Positions 1 through 14,100 of a stretch of DNA of 64,000 nucleotides are shown here, piece by piece. The notes below the pieces were generated by a model, which was given only the letters and a program-made list of their open reading frames with translations, made no database searches and was not told the origin of the DNA. The number at the start of each line of letters is the position of its first letter. Positions within the stretch are counted from its first letter, which is position 1. Origin of the DNA: Megachile rotundata (taxonomy: Eukaryota > Arthropoda > Insecta > Hymenoptera > Megachilidae); contig NW_027473345.1 of the NCBI RefSeq assembly GCF_050947335.1, positions 558,001-622,000 of the forward strand, written 5' to 3'. Made by a program: the position numbers and the translations under genes.

Positions 1-98
1 GATTGTGATTGTATGATTCTGATTGTATGATTGTGATGGTGTGATTGTGATTGCATGATTGTGATTGCATGATTATGATTGTATAATGGTGATTGTGT

Positions 99-182
99 GA
101 TTGCGTTTGTATGATGCTAATTGTATGCATGTGAATGTATAATTCTGATTGTATGTTTGTGATAATATGATTGCGATTGTAG
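99..182 (+). repeat. gcatgtgaat cassette, 84 bp (representative copy)
   Basis: Six consecutive variant units always occur together: gattgcgtttgtat, gat(g/t)ctaattgtat, gcatgtgaatgtat, aattctgattgtat, (g/a)tttgtgataatat or a close variant, then a gattgcg unit. The third unit creates the palindrome ATGCAT, absent from the canonical repeat. In the first 12 kb the gcat unit starts at 127, 589, 1919, 2395, 2661, 3795, 4229, 4537, 5181, 5335, 5811, 6007, 6455, 7099, 7925, 8107, 8569, 8793, 9563, 10011, 11139, 11573 and 11881, and it recurs to 63,586. Copies differ in subtype: gcatatgaat at 4,537; gtatagttctg after the gcat unit at 5,181, 7,099 and 8,107; gaacgt at 9,563. Spacing is irregular but in whole units. 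It is the most frequent landmark for aligning duplicated blocks. Confidence 0.93.
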
Positions 183-714
183 GATTGTGATTGTATGATT
201 GTGATTGTAAGATTGTAATTGTATGATTGTGATTGCATGATTTTGATTGTATGATTGCGATTGTCTGATTGCGATTGTGTGATTGTGAATGTATGATTGT
301 GATTCTATGATTGTGGTTGTATGATTGTGATTGTATGATTGTGATTGTATGATTGTGACTGTAGGATTATGATTCTATGATTGTGATTGTATGATTGTGA
401 TTGTATGATTGTGAATGTATGATTGTGATTGTATGATTGTGATTGTATGATTGTGATTATATGATTGTGATTCTATGATTGTGATTGTAGGATTGTGATT
501 GTATAATTGCGAGTGTCTGATTGCGATTGTGTGATTGTGATTGTATGATTGTGATTGTGTGATTGCGTTTGTAGGATTCTAATTCTATGCATGTGAATGT
601 ATAATTCTGATTGTATGTTTGTGATAATATGATTGCGATTGTATGATTGCGATTGTATGATTGCGATTGCATGATTGTGATTGTATGATTGTTATTGTAT
701 GATTGTGATTGTAT

Positions 715-854
715 GATTGTACTTGCGTGATTGTGATTGTATCATTGTGAATATATAATTGTATTTGAGTGACTGTGATTGCCGGATTGCTATTGTATAA
801 TTCTGATTGTATGATAGTGACTGTATGATTGTGATTGTACGATTGTGGTTCTAT
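715..854 (+). repeat. 140-bp cassette 1, subtype A
   Basis: Ten units beginning gattgtacttgcgt and ending gattgtggttctat, with the internal units gaatatat, aattgtatttgagt, gactgtgattgccg and gattgctattgtat. Subtype A is defined by gagtgactg followed by gccgg, and by starting gattgtac rather than gattctac. Confidence 0.9.
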
Positions 855-1330
855 GATTGTGATTGTATGATTGTTATTGTATGACTGTGATTGTATGATT
901 GTGATTGTGTGATTGTGATTGTATCATTGTGATTGTATGATTGTGATTGTATGATTGTGATCCTATGATTGTGATTGTAGGATTGTGATAGTACAATTGC
1001 GATTGTCTGATTGCGATTGTGTGATTGCGAATGTATGATTGTGATTGTATGATTGTGATTCTATGATTGTGATTGTATGATTGTGATTGTATGATTGTGA
1101 TTGTATGATTGTGATTGTATGATTGTGATTGTATGATAGTGATGGTGTGATTGTGATTGCATGATTGTGATTGTATGATTGTGATTGTATGATTGTGATT
1201 GTATGATTTTGATTGTATAATTCTGATTGTGTGATAGTGATTGTGTGATTGTGACTGCATGGTTGTGATTCTATGATTGTGATTGTATGATTGTAATTGT
1301 ACGATTATGATTGTATGATTGTGATTGTAT

Positions 1331-1470
1331 GATTCTACTTGCGTGATTGTGATTGTATGATTGTGAATATATAATTGTATTTGAGTTACTGTGATTGCCA
1401 GATTGCTATTGTATAATTCTGATTGTATGATAGTGATTGTGTGATTTTGATTGTACGATTGTGGTTCTAT
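1331..1470 (+). repeat. 140-bp cassette 2, subtype B
   Basis: Starts gattctacttgcgt. Subtype B reads gagttactg followed by gccag, then ends gattttgattgtac, gattgtggttctat. It lies 616 bp after cassette 1; the same A-B pair with 616-bp spacing recurs at 19,302/19,918, 23,713/24,329 and 46,506/47,122. Confidence 0.9.
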
Positions 1471-3122
1471 GATTGTGATTGTATGATTGTGATTGTATGA
1501 TTGTGATTTTATGATTGTGATTGTATGATTGTGATTGTATGATTGTCATAGTATGATTGTGATTGTATGATTGTGATTGTATGATTGTGATTGTATGACT
1601 GTGATTGTATGATTGTGATTGTATGATTGTGATCGTAAGACTGTGATTGTATGATTGTGATTGTATGATTGTGATTGTATGATTGTGATTGCATGATTGT
1701 GATTGTGTGATTGTGATTGTATGATTGTGGTTCTATGATTGTAATTGTATGATTGTGTTTGTATAATTGTGATTGTATGATTGTGATTGTATGATTGTGA
1801 TTGTATGATTGTGATTGTATGATTGTGATTGTATGATTGTGACTGTATGATTGTGATTGTATGATTGTGACTGTGTGATAGTGATTGTGTGATTGCGTTT
1901 GTATGATTCTAATTGTATGCATGTGAATGTATAATTCTGATTGTATGATTGTGATAATATGAATGCGATTGTATGATTGTGACTGTATGATTGTGATTGT
2001 ATGATTGTGATTGTATGATTGTGTTTATATGATTGCGATTGTATGATTATGATTGTGTGAATGTGATTGTATGATTGTGATTGTATGATTGTGATTATAT
2101 GATTGTGATTGTATGACTGTGATTGTATGATTGTGATTGTATGATTGTGATTGCATGATTGTTATTGTATGATTGTGATTGTATAATTGTGATTGTATGA
2201 TTGTGATTGTATCATTGTGATTGTATGATTGTGATTGTATCATTGTGATTGTATGATTGTGATTGTATGATTGTGATTCTATGATTGTGATTGTAGGATT
2301 GTGATTGTACAATTGCGATTGTCTGATTGCGATTGTGTGATTGTGATTGTATGATTGTGTTTGTGCGATTGCGTTTGTATGATTCTAATTGTATGCATGT
2401 GAATGTATAATTCTGATTGTATATTTGTGATAATATGATTGCGATTGTATGATTGCGATTGTATGATTGTGATTGTATGATTGTTATTGTATGATTGTGA
2501 TTGTAGGATTGTGATTGTATGATTGTGATTGTATGATTGTGATTGTATGATTGTGATTGTATGATTGTAATGGTGTGATTGTGATTGCATGATTGTGATT
2601 GCATGATTGTGATTGTATGATGGTGATTGTGTGATTGCGTTTGTATGATGCTAATTGTATGCATGTGAATGTATAATTCTGATTGTATGTTTGTGATAAT
2701 GTGATTGCGATTGTAGGATTGTGATTGTATGGTTGTGATTGTAAGATTGTAATTGTATGATTGTGATTGTATTATTTTGATTGTATAATTGTGATTGTAT
2801 GAATGTAATTGTATGATTGTGATTGTATGATTGCGATTGTATGATTGTGATTGTATGACTGTGATTGTATGATTGTGATCGTAAGACTGTGATTGTATGA
2901 TTGTGATTGTATGATTGTGATTGTATGATTGTGATTGTATGATTGTGATTGTATGATTGTGATTGTATGATTGTGATTGTATGATTGTGATTGTATGATT
3001 TTGATTGTATAATTCTGATTGTGTGATAGTGATTGTGTGATTGTGACTGCATGGTTGTGATTCTATGATTGTGATTGTATGATTGTAATTGTACGATTAT
3101 GATTGTATGATTGTGATTGTAT

Positions 3123-3262
3123 GATTCTACTTGCGTGATTGTGATTGTATGATTGTGAATATATAATTGTATTTGAGTTACTGTGATTGCCAGATTGCTA
3201 TTGTATAATTCTGATTGTATGATAGTGATTGTGTGATTTTGATTGTACGATTGTGGTTCTAT
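3123..3262 (+). repeat. 140-bp cassette 3, subtype B
   Basis: Same subtype as 1,331, without an A partner. Its position in the higher-order unit equals 10,487, 30,013, 37,783 and 49,078. Confidence 0.9.
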
Positions 3263-6200
3263 GATTGTGATTGTATGATTGTGATTGTATGATTGTGATT
3301 GTATGATTGTGATTGTATGATTGTGATTGTATGATTGTGATTGTATGATTGTGATTGTATGATTGTCATTGTATTATTGTGATTGTATGATTGTGATTGT
3401 ATGATTGTGATTGTATGACTGTGATTGTATGATTGTGATTGTATGATTGTGATCGTAAGACTGTGATTGTATGATTGTGATTGTATGATTGTGATTGTAT
3501 GATTGTGATTGCATGATTGTGATTGTGTGATTGTGATTGTACGATTGTGGTTCTATGATTGTAATTGTATGATTGTGTTTGTATAATTGTGATTGTATGA
3601 TTGTGATTGTATGATTGTGATTGTATGATTGTGATTGTATGATGGTGATTGTACGATTGTGATTGTATGATTGTGATTGTATGATTGTGATTGTATGATT
3701 GTGATTGTATGATTGTGATTGTATGATTGTGATTGTATGATTGTGATTGTGTGATTGTGATTGTGTGATTGCGTTTGTATGATTCTAATTGTATGCATGT
3801 GAATGTATAATTCTGATTGTATGATTGTGATAATATGATTGCGATTGTATGATTGTGACTGTATGATTGTGATTGTATGATTGTGATTGTATGATTGTGT
3901 TTATATGATTGCGATTGTATGATTATGATTGTGTGAATGTGATTGTATGATTGTGATTGTATGATTGTGATTTTATGATTGTGATTGCATGATTGTTATT
4001 GTATGATTGTGATTGTATAATTGTGATTGTATGATTGTGATTGTATCATTGTGATTGTATGATTGTGATTGTATCATTGTGATTGTATGATTGTGATTGT
4101 ATGATTGTGATTCTATGATTGTGATTGTAGGATTGTGATTGTACAATTGCGATTGTCTGATTGCGATTGTGAGATTGTGATTGTATGATTGTGTTTGTGT
4201 GATTGCGTTTGTATGATTCTAATTGTATGCATGTGAATGTATAATTCTGATTGTATATTTGTGATAATATGATTGCGATTGTATGATTGCGATTGTATGA
4301 TTGTGATTGTATGATTGTTATTGTATGATTGTGATTGTATGATTGTGATTGTATGATTGTGATTGTATGATTGTGATTGTATGATTGTGATTGTATGATT
4401 GTGATTGTATGATTGTGATTGTATGATTGTGATTGTATGATTGTGATGGTGTGATTGTGATTTCATGATTGTGATTGCATGATTGTGATTGTATGATGGT
4501 GATTGTGTGATTGCGTTTGTATGATGCTAATTGTATGCATATGAATGTATAATTCTGATTGTATGTTTGTGATAATGTGATTGCGATTGTAGGATTGTGA
4601 TTGTATGGTTGTGATTGTAAGATTGTAATTGTGTCATTGTGATTGTATTATTTTGATTGTATAATTGTGATTGTATGAATGTAATTGTATGATTGTGATT
4701 GTATGATTGCGATTGTATGATTGTGATTGTATGACTGTGATTGTATGATTGTGATTGTATGATTGTGATCGTAAGACTGTGATTGTATGATTGTGATTGT
4801 ATGATTGTGATTGTATGATTGTGATTGTATGATTGTGATTGCATGATTGTGATTGTGTGATTGTGATTGTACGATTGTGGTTCTATGATTGTAATTGTAT
4901 GATTGTGTTTGAATAATTGTGATTGGATGATTGTGATTGTATGATTGTGATTGTATGATTGTGATTGTATGATTGTGATTGTATGATTGTGATTGTATGA
5001 TTGTGATTGTATGATTGTGATTGTATGATTATGATTGTATGATTGTGATTGTATGATTGTGATTGTATGATTGTGATTGTATGATTGTGATTCTATGATT
5101 GTGATTCTATGATTGTAATTGTATGAATATGATTGTATGATTGTGATTGTGTGATTGCGTTTGTATGATTGTAATTGTATGCATGTGAATGTATAGTTCT
5201 GATTGTATGATTGTGATTGTATGATTGTGATTGTGTGATTGTGATTGTATGATTGTGATTGTATGATTGTGATTGTATGATTGTGATTGTGTGATTGTGA
5301 TTGTGTGATTGCGTTTGTATGATTCTAATTGTATGCATGTGAATGTATAATTCTGATTGTATGATTGTGATAATATGATTGCGATTGTATGATTGTGACT
5401 GTATGATTGTGATTGTATGATTGTGATTGTATGATTGTGTTTATATGATTGCGATTGTATGATTATGATTGTGTGAATGTGATTGTATGATTGTGATTGT
5501 ATGATTGTGATTATATGATTGTGACTGTATGACTGTGATTGTATGATTGTGATTGTATGATTGTGATTGCATGATTGTTATTGTATGATTGTGATTATAT
5601 AATTGTGATTGTATGATTGTGATTGTATCATTGTGATTGTATGATTGTGATTGTATCATTGTGATTGTATGATTGTGATTGTATGATTGTGATTCTATGA
5701 TTGTGATTGTAGGATTGTGATTTTACAATTGCGATTGTCTGATTGCGATTGTGTGATTGTGATTGTATGATTGTGTTTGTGTGATTGCGTTTGTATGATT
5801 CTAATTGTATGCATGTGAATGTATAATTCTGATTGTATATTTGTGATAATATGATTGCGATTGTATGATTGCGATTGTATGATTGTGATTGTATGATTGT
5901 TATTGTATGATTGTGATGGTGTGATTGTGATTGCATGATTGTGATTGCATGATTATGATTGTATGATGGTGATTGTGTGATTGCGTTTGTATGATGCTAA
6001 TTGTATGCATGTGAATGTATAATTCTGATTGTATGTTTGTGATAATGTGATTGCGATTGTAGGATTGTGATTGTATGGTTGTGATTGTAAGATTGTAATT
6101 GTATGATTGCGATTGTATGATTGTGACTGTATGATTGTGATTGTATGATTGTGATTGTATGATTGTGTTTGTATGATTGCGATTGTATGATTATGATTGT

Positions 6201-8834
6201 ATGATTGTGATTGTATGATTGTGATTGTATGATAGTGATTGTATCATTGTGATTGTGGGATTGCGTTTGTATAATTGTGATTGTATGATTGTGATTGTAT
6301 GATTGTGATTGTATGATTGTGATTGTATGATTGTGATTGTATGATTGTGATTGTATGATTGTGATTGTATGATTGTGATTGTATGATTGTGATTGTATGA
6401 TTGTGATTGTGTGATTGTGATTGTGTGACTGCGTTTGTATGATTCTAATTGTATGCATGTGAATGTATAATTCTGATTGTATGATTGTGATAATATGATT
6501 GCGATTGTATGATTGTGACTGTATGATTGTGATTGTATGATTGTGATTGTATGATTGTGTTTATATGATTGCGATTGTATGATTATGATTGTGTGAATGT
6601 GATTGTATGATTGTGATTGTATGATTGTGATTATATGATTGTGATTGTATGACTGTGATTGTATGATTGTGATTGCATGATTGTGATTGTGTGATTGTGA
6701 TTGTACGATTGTGGTTCTATGATTGTAATTGTATGATTGTGTTTGTATAATTGTGATTGTATGATTGTGATTGTATGATTGTGATTGTATGATTGTGATT
6801 GTATGATTGTGATTGTATGATTGTGATTGTATGATTGTGATTGTATGATTGTGATTGTATGATTGTGATTGTATGATTGTGATTGTATGATTGTGATTGT
6901 ATGATTGTGATTGTATGATTGTGATTGTATGATTGTGATTGTATGATTGCGATTGTCTGATTGCGATTGTGTGATTGTGACTGTATGATTGTGATTGTAT
7001 GATTGTGATTCTATGATTGTGATTCTATGATTGTAATTGTATGAATGTGATTGTATGATTGTGATTGTGTGATTGCGTTTGTATGATTGTAATTGTATGC
7101 ATGTGAATGTATAGTTCTGATTGTATGATTGTGATTGTATGATTGTGATTGTGTGATTGTGATTGTATGATTGTGATTGTATGATTGTGATTGTATGACT
7201 GTGATTGTATGATTGTGATTGTATAACTGTGATTGTATAATTGTGATTGCATGATTGTGATTGTATGATTGTGATTGTACGATTGTGGTTGTATGATTGT
7301 GATTGTATGATTGTGATTGTATGATTGTGATTGTATGATTTTGATTGTATAATTGTGATTGAGTGATAGTGATTGTGTGATTGTGACTGCATGATTGTGA
7401 TTCTATGATTGTGATTGTATGATTGTAATTGTACGATTATGATTGTATGAATGTGATTGTATAATTGTGATTGTATGATTGTGATTGTATGATTGTGATT
7501 GTATGACTGTGATTGTATGATTGTGTTTGTATGATTGTGATCGTAAGACTGTGATTGTATGATTGTGATTGTATGATTGTGATTGTATGATTGTGATTGC
7601 ATGATTGTGATTGTGTGATTGTGATTGTACGATTGTGGTTCTATGATTGTAATTGTATGATTGTGTTTGTATAATTGTGATTGTATGATTGTGATTGTAT
7701 GATTGTGATTGTATGACTGTGATTGTATGATTGTGATTGTATGATTGTGATTGTATGACTGTGATTGTATGATTGTGATTGTATAATTGTGATTGTATAA
7801 TTGTGATTGCATGATTGTGATTGTATGATTGTGATTGTACGATTGTGATTGTATGATTGTAATTGTATGAATGTGATTGTATGATTGTGATTGTGTGATT
7901 GCGTTTGTATGATTCTAATTGTATGCATGTGAATGTATAATTCTGATTGTATGATTGTGATTGTATGATTGTGATTGTGTGATTGTGACTGTATGATTGT
8001 GATTGTATGATTGTGATTCTATGATTGTGATTGTATGATTGTAATTGTATGAATGTGATTGTATGATTGTGATTGTGTGATTGCGTTTGTATGATTCTAA
8101 TTGTATGCATGTGAATGTATAGTTCTGATTGTATGATTGTGATTGTATGATTGTGATTGTGTGATTGTGATTGTATGATTGTGATTGTATGATTGTGATT
8201 GTATGATTGTGATTGTATGACTGTGATTGTATGATTGTGATTGTATAATTGTGATTGTATAATTGTGACTGCATGATTGTGATTGTATGATTGCCATTGT
8301 ATGATTGTGATTGTATGATTGTGATTGTGCGATTGTGTTTGTATGATTGTGATTGTATGATTGTGATTGTATGACTGTGATTGTATGATTGTGATTGTAT
8401 GAATGTGATTGTATGATTGTGATTGTATGATTGCGATTGTATGATTGTGATCGTAAGACTGTGATTGTATGATTGTGATTGTATGATTGTGATTGTATGA
8501 TTGTGATTGTATGATTGTGATTGTATCATTGTGATTGTGTGATTGCGTTTGTATGATTCTAATTGTATGCATGTGAATGTATAATTCTGATTGTATGTTT
8601 GTGATAATATGATTGCGATTGTATGATTGTGACTGTATGATTGTGATTGTATGATTGTGATTGTATGATTGTGTTTGTATGATTGCGATTGTATGATTAT
8701 GATTGTATGATTGTGATTGTATGATTGTGATTGTATGATAGTGATTGTATCATTGTGATTGTGTGATTGCGTTTGTATGATTCTAATTGTATGCATGTGA
8801 ATGTATAATTCTGATTGTATGTTTGTGATAATAT

Positions 8835-8862
8835 GATTACGATTGTATTATTGGGACAGTAT
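8835..8862 (+). repeat. GGGACA cassette, copy 1
   Basis: Two units, gattacgattgtat and tattgggacagtat. The second is the most diverged unit in the array and holds one of the very few GGG runs. It directly follows a gcatgtgaat cassette. Confidence 0.9.
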
Positions 8863-10486
8863 GATTGTGATTGTATGATTGTGATTGTATGATTGTGTTT
8901 GTATGATTGCGATTGTATGATTATGATTGTGTGAATGTGATTGTATGATTGTGATTGTATGATTGTGATTATATGATTGTGATTGTATGACTGTGATTGT
9001 ATGATTGTGATTGTATGATTGTGATTGCACGATTGTTATTATATGATTGTGATTGTATAATTGTGATTGTATGATTGTGATTGTATCATTGTGATTGTAT
9101 GATTGTGATTGTATGATTGTGATTCTATGATTGTGATTGTAGGATTGTGATTGTACAATTGCGGTTGTCTGATTGCGATTGTGTGATTGTGATTGTATGA
9201 TTGTGATTGTATGACTGTGATTGTATGATTGTGATTGTATGATTGTGATCGTAAGACTGTGATTGTATGATTGTGATTGTATGATTGTGATTGTATGATT
9301 GTGATTGCATGATTGTGATTGTGTGATTGTGATTGTACGATTGTGGTTCTATGATTGTAATTGTATGATTGTGTTTGTATAATTGTGATTGTATGATTGT
9401 GATTGTATGATTGTGATTGTATGATTGTGATTGTATGATTGTGATTGTATGATTGTGATTGTATGATTGTGATTGTATGATTGTGATTGTATGATTGTGA
9501 TTGTATGATTGTGATTGTGTGATTGTGATTGTGTGATTGCGTTTGTATGATTCTAATTGTATGCATGTGAACGTATAATTCTGATTGTATGATTGTGATA
9601 ATATGATTGCGATTGTATGATTGTGACTGTATGATTGTGATTGTATGATTGTGATTGTATGATTGTGTTTATATGATTGCGATTGTATGATTATGATTGT
9701 GTGAATGTGATTGTATGATTGTGATTGTATGATTGTGATTGTACGATTGTGGTTCTATGATTGTAATTGTATGATTGTGTTTGTATAATGGTGATTGTAT
9801 GATTGTGGTTGTATGATTGTGATCGTAAGACTGCGATTGTATGATTGTGATTGTAGGATTGTGATTGTATGATTGTGATTGTATGATTGTGATTGTATGA
9901 TTGTGATTGTATGATTGTAATGGTGTGATTGTGATTGCATGATTGTGATTGCATGATTGTGATTGTATGATGGTGATTGTGTGATTGCGTTTGTATGATG
10001 CTAATTGTATGCATGTGAATGTATAATTCTGATTGTATGTTTGTGATAATGTGATTGCGATTGTAGGATTGTGATTGTATGGTTGTGATTGTAAGATTGT
10101 AATTGTATGATTGTGATTGTATTATTTTGATTGTATAATTGTGATTGTATGAATGTAATTGTATGATTGTGATTGTATGATTGCGATTGTATGATTGTGA
10201 TTGTATGACTGTGATTGTATGATTGTGATCGTAAGACTGTGATTGTATGATTGTGATTGTATGATTGTGATTGTATGATTGTGATTGTATGATTGTGATT
10301 GTATGATTGTGATTGTATGATTGTGATTGTATGATTGTGATTGTATGATTGTGATTGTATGATTTTGATTGTATAATTCTGATTGTGTGATAGTGATTGT
10401 GTGATTGTGACTGCATGGTTGTGATTCTATGATTGTGATTGTATGATTGTAATTGTACGATTATGATTGTATGATTGTGATTGTAT

Positions 10487-10626
10487 GATTCTACTTGCGT
10501 GATTGTGATTGTATGATTGTGAATATATAATTGTATTTGAGTTACTGTGATTGCCAGATTGCTATTGTATAATTCTGATTGTATGATAGTGATTGTGTGA
10601 TTTTGATTGTACGATTGTGGTTCTAT
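10487..10626 (+). repeat. 140-bp cassette 4, subtype B
   Basis: Counterpart of 3,123 in ~7-kb copy 2 (offset 7,364). Confidence 0.9.
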
Positions 10627-11102
10627 GATTGTGATTGTATGATTGTGATTGTATGATTGTGATTGTATGATTGTGATTGTATGATTGTGATTGTATGATT
10701 GTGATTGTATGATTGTGATTGTATGATTGTCATTGTATTATTGTGATTGTATGATTGTGATTGTATGATTGTGATTGTATGACTGTGATTGTATGATTGT
10801 GATTGTATGATTGTGATCGTAAGACTGTGATTGTATGATTGTGATTGTATGATTGTGATTGTATGATTGTGATTGCATGATTGTGATTGTGTGATTGTGA
10901 TTGTACGATTGTGGTTCTATGATTGTAATTGTATGATTGTGTTTGTATAATTGTGATTGTATGATTGTGATTGTATGATTGTGATTGTATGATTGTGATT
11001 GTATGATTGTGATTGTACGATTGTGATTGTATGATTGTGATTGTATGATTGTGATTGTATGATTGTGATTGTATGATTGTGATTGTATGATTGTGATTGT
11101 AT

Positions 11103-11110
11103 GATTGTGT
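11103..11110 (+). other. 8-bp remnant unit (6-bp deletion)
   Basis: A unit reads gattgtgt between gattgtgattgtat and gattgcgtttgtat, so exactly one gattgt half-unit is missing. Downstream unit starts move from phase 1 to phase 9 (mod 14). The matching places at 3.74, 26.88, 30.65, 38.43 and 49.74 kb are intact, so the deletion is private to this copy. Confidence 0.93.
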
Positions 11111-14100
11111 GATTGCGTTTGTATGATTCTAATTGTATGCATGTGAATGTATAATTCTGATTGTATGATTGTGATAATATGATTGCGATTGTATGATTGT
11201 GACTGTATGATTGTGATTGTATGATTGTGATTGTATGATTGTGTTTATATGATTGCGATTGTATGATTATGATTGTGTGAATGTGATTGTATGATTGTGA
11301 TTGTATGATTGTGATTTTATGATTGTGATTGCATGATTGTTATTGTATGATTGTGATTGTATAATTGTGATTGTATGATTGTGATTGTATCATTGTGATT
11401 GTATGATTGTGATTGTATCATTGTGATTGTATGATTGTGATTGTATGATTGTGATTCTATGATTGTGATTGTAGGATTGTGATTGTACAATTGCGATTGT
11501 CTGATTGCGATTGTGAGATTGTGATTGTATGATTGTGTTTGTGTGATTGCGTTTGTATGATTCTAATTGTATGCATGTGAATGTATAATTCTGATTGTAT
11601 ATTTGTGATAATATGATTGCGATTGTATGATTGCGATTGTATGATTGTGATTGTATGATTGTTATTGTATGATTGTGATTGTATGATTGTGATTGTATGA
11701 TTGTGATTGTATGATTGTGATTGTATGATTGTGATTGTATGATTGTGATTGTATGATTGTGATTGTATGATTGTGATTGTATGATTGTGATGGTGTGATT
11801 GTGATTTCATGATTGTGATTGCATGATTGTGATTGTATGATGGTGATTGTGTGATTGCGTTTGTATGATGCTAATTGTATGCATATGAATGTATAATTCT
11901 GATTGTATGTTTGTGATAATGTGATTGCGATTGTAGGATTGTGATTGTATGGTTGTGATTGTAAGATTGTAATTGTGTCATTGTGATTGTATTATTTTGA
12001 TTGTATAATTGTGATTGTATGAATGTAATTGTATGATTGTGATTGTATGATTGCGATTGTATGATTGTGATTGTATGACTGTGATTGTATGATTGTGATT
12101 GTATGATTGTGATCGTAAGACTGTGATTGTATGATTGTGATTGTATGATTGTGATTGTATGATTGTGATTGTATGATTGTGATTGCATGATTGTGATTGT
12201 GTGATTGTGATTGTACGATTGTGGTTCTATGATTGTAATTGTATGATTGTGTTTGAATAATTGTGATTGGATGATTGTGATTGTATGATTGTGATTGTAT
12301 GATTGTGATTGTATGATTGTGATTGTATGATTGTGATTGTATGATTGTGATTGTATGATTGTGATTGTATGATTATGATTGTATGATTGTGATTGTATGA
12401 TTGTGATTGTATGATTGTGATTGTATGATTGTGATTCTATGATTGTGATTCTATGATTGTAATTGTATGAATATGATTGTATGATTGTGATTGTGTGATT
12501 GCGTTTGTATGATTGTAATTGTATGCATGTGAATGTATAGTTCTGATTGTATGATTGTGATTGTATGATTGTGATTGTGTGATTGTGATTGTATGATTGT
12601 GATTGTATGATTGTGATTGTATGATTGTGATTGTGTGATTGTGATTGTGTGATTGCGTTTGTATGATTCTAATTGTATGCATGTGAATGTATAATTCTGA
12701 TTGTATGATTGTGATAATATGATTGCGATTGTATGATTGTGACTGTATGATTGTGATTGTATGATTGTGATTGTATGATTGTGTTTATATGATTGCGATT
12801 GTATGATTATGATTGTGTGAATGTGATTGTATGATTGTGATTGTATGATTGTGATTATATGATTGTGACTGTATGACTGTGATTGTATGATTGTGATTGT
12901 ATGATTGTGATTGCATGATTGTTATTGTATGATTGTGATTGTATAATTGTGATTGTATGATTGTGATTGTATCATTGTGATTGTATGATTGTGATTGTAT
13001 CATTGTGATTGTATCATTGTGATTGTATGATTGTGATTGTATGATTGTGATTCTATGATTGTGATTGTAGGATTGTGATTTTACAATTGCGATTGTCTGA
13101 TTGCGATTGTGTGATTGTGATTGTATGATTGTGTTTGTGTGATTGCGTTTGTATGATTCTAATTGTATGCATGTGAATGTATAATTCTGATTGTATATTT
13201 GTGATAATATGATTGCGATTGTATGATTGCGATTGTATGATTGTGATTGTATGATTGTTATTGTATGATTGTGATGGTGTGATTGTGATTGCATGATTGT
13301 GATTGCATGATTATGATTGTATGATGGTGATTGTGTGATTGCGTTTGTATGATGCTAATTGTATGCATGTGAATGTATAATTCTGATTGTATGTTTGTGA
13401 TAATGTGATTGCGATTGTAGGATTGTGATTGTATGGTTGTGATTGTAAGATTGTAATTGTATGATTGCGATTGTATGATTGTGACTGTATGATTGTGATT
13501 GTATGATTGTGATTGTATGATTGTGTTTGTATGATTGCGATTGTATGATTATGATTGTATGATTGTGATTGTATGATTGTGATTGTATGATAGTGATTGT
13601 ATCATTGTGATTGTGGGATTGCGTTTGTATAATTGTGATTGTATGATTGTGATTGTATGATTGTGATTGTATGATTGTGATTGTATGATTGTGATTGTAT
13701 GATTGTGATTGTATGATTGTGATTGTATGATTGTGATTGTATGATTGTGATTGTATGATTGTGATTGTGTGATTGTGATTGTGTGACTGCGTTTGTATGA
13801 TTCTAATTGTATGCATGTGAATGTATAATTCTGATTGTATGATTGTGATAATATGATTGCGATTGTATGATTGTGACTGTATGATTGTGATTGTATGATT
13901 GTGATTGTATGATTGTGTTTATATGATTGCGATTGTATGATTATGATTGTGTGAATGTGATTGTATGATTGTGATTGTATGATTGTGATTATATGATTGT
14001 GATTGTATGACTGTGATTGTATGATTGTGATTGCATGATTGTGATTGTGTGATTGTGATTGTACGATTGTGGTTCTATGATTGTAATTGTATGATTGTGT

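Larger units (their letters stand above)
449..3122. repeat. Tail of a ~19-kb superunit (first, partial copy)
   Basis: This stretch follows the same variant order as 46,211 to about 49,083. The offset is 45,762 at the start and 45,791 from about 0.87 kb; the 29-bp difference is two units plus the 1-bp insertion present only in the later copy. It also matches 23.4-26.3 kb (offset about 23.0 kb). It holds two 140-bp cassettes and lacks the 15-mer unit found in the other copies. The left 448 bp are ordinary variant units that I could not place in the superunit. Confidence 0.75.
2493..9738. repeat. ~7-kb higher-order unit, copy 1
   Basis: The variant order here is repeated at 9,843-17,530. The offset is 7,350 at the left edge (gtag unit at 2,493 versus 9,843; taatgg at 2,568 versus 9,918), 7,358 near 6 kb and 7,792 from about 8.1 kb. 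The copies therefore differ by internal gains and losses of whole units totalling about 440 bp, plus the 6-bp deletion of copy 2. Similarity ends at about 9,738, where this copy passes into a gattgtac/ggttctat unit and copy 2 into a gattatat unit. The 104 bp from 9,739 to 9,842 resemble a piece of the 18.6-kb region. Confidence 0.8.
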
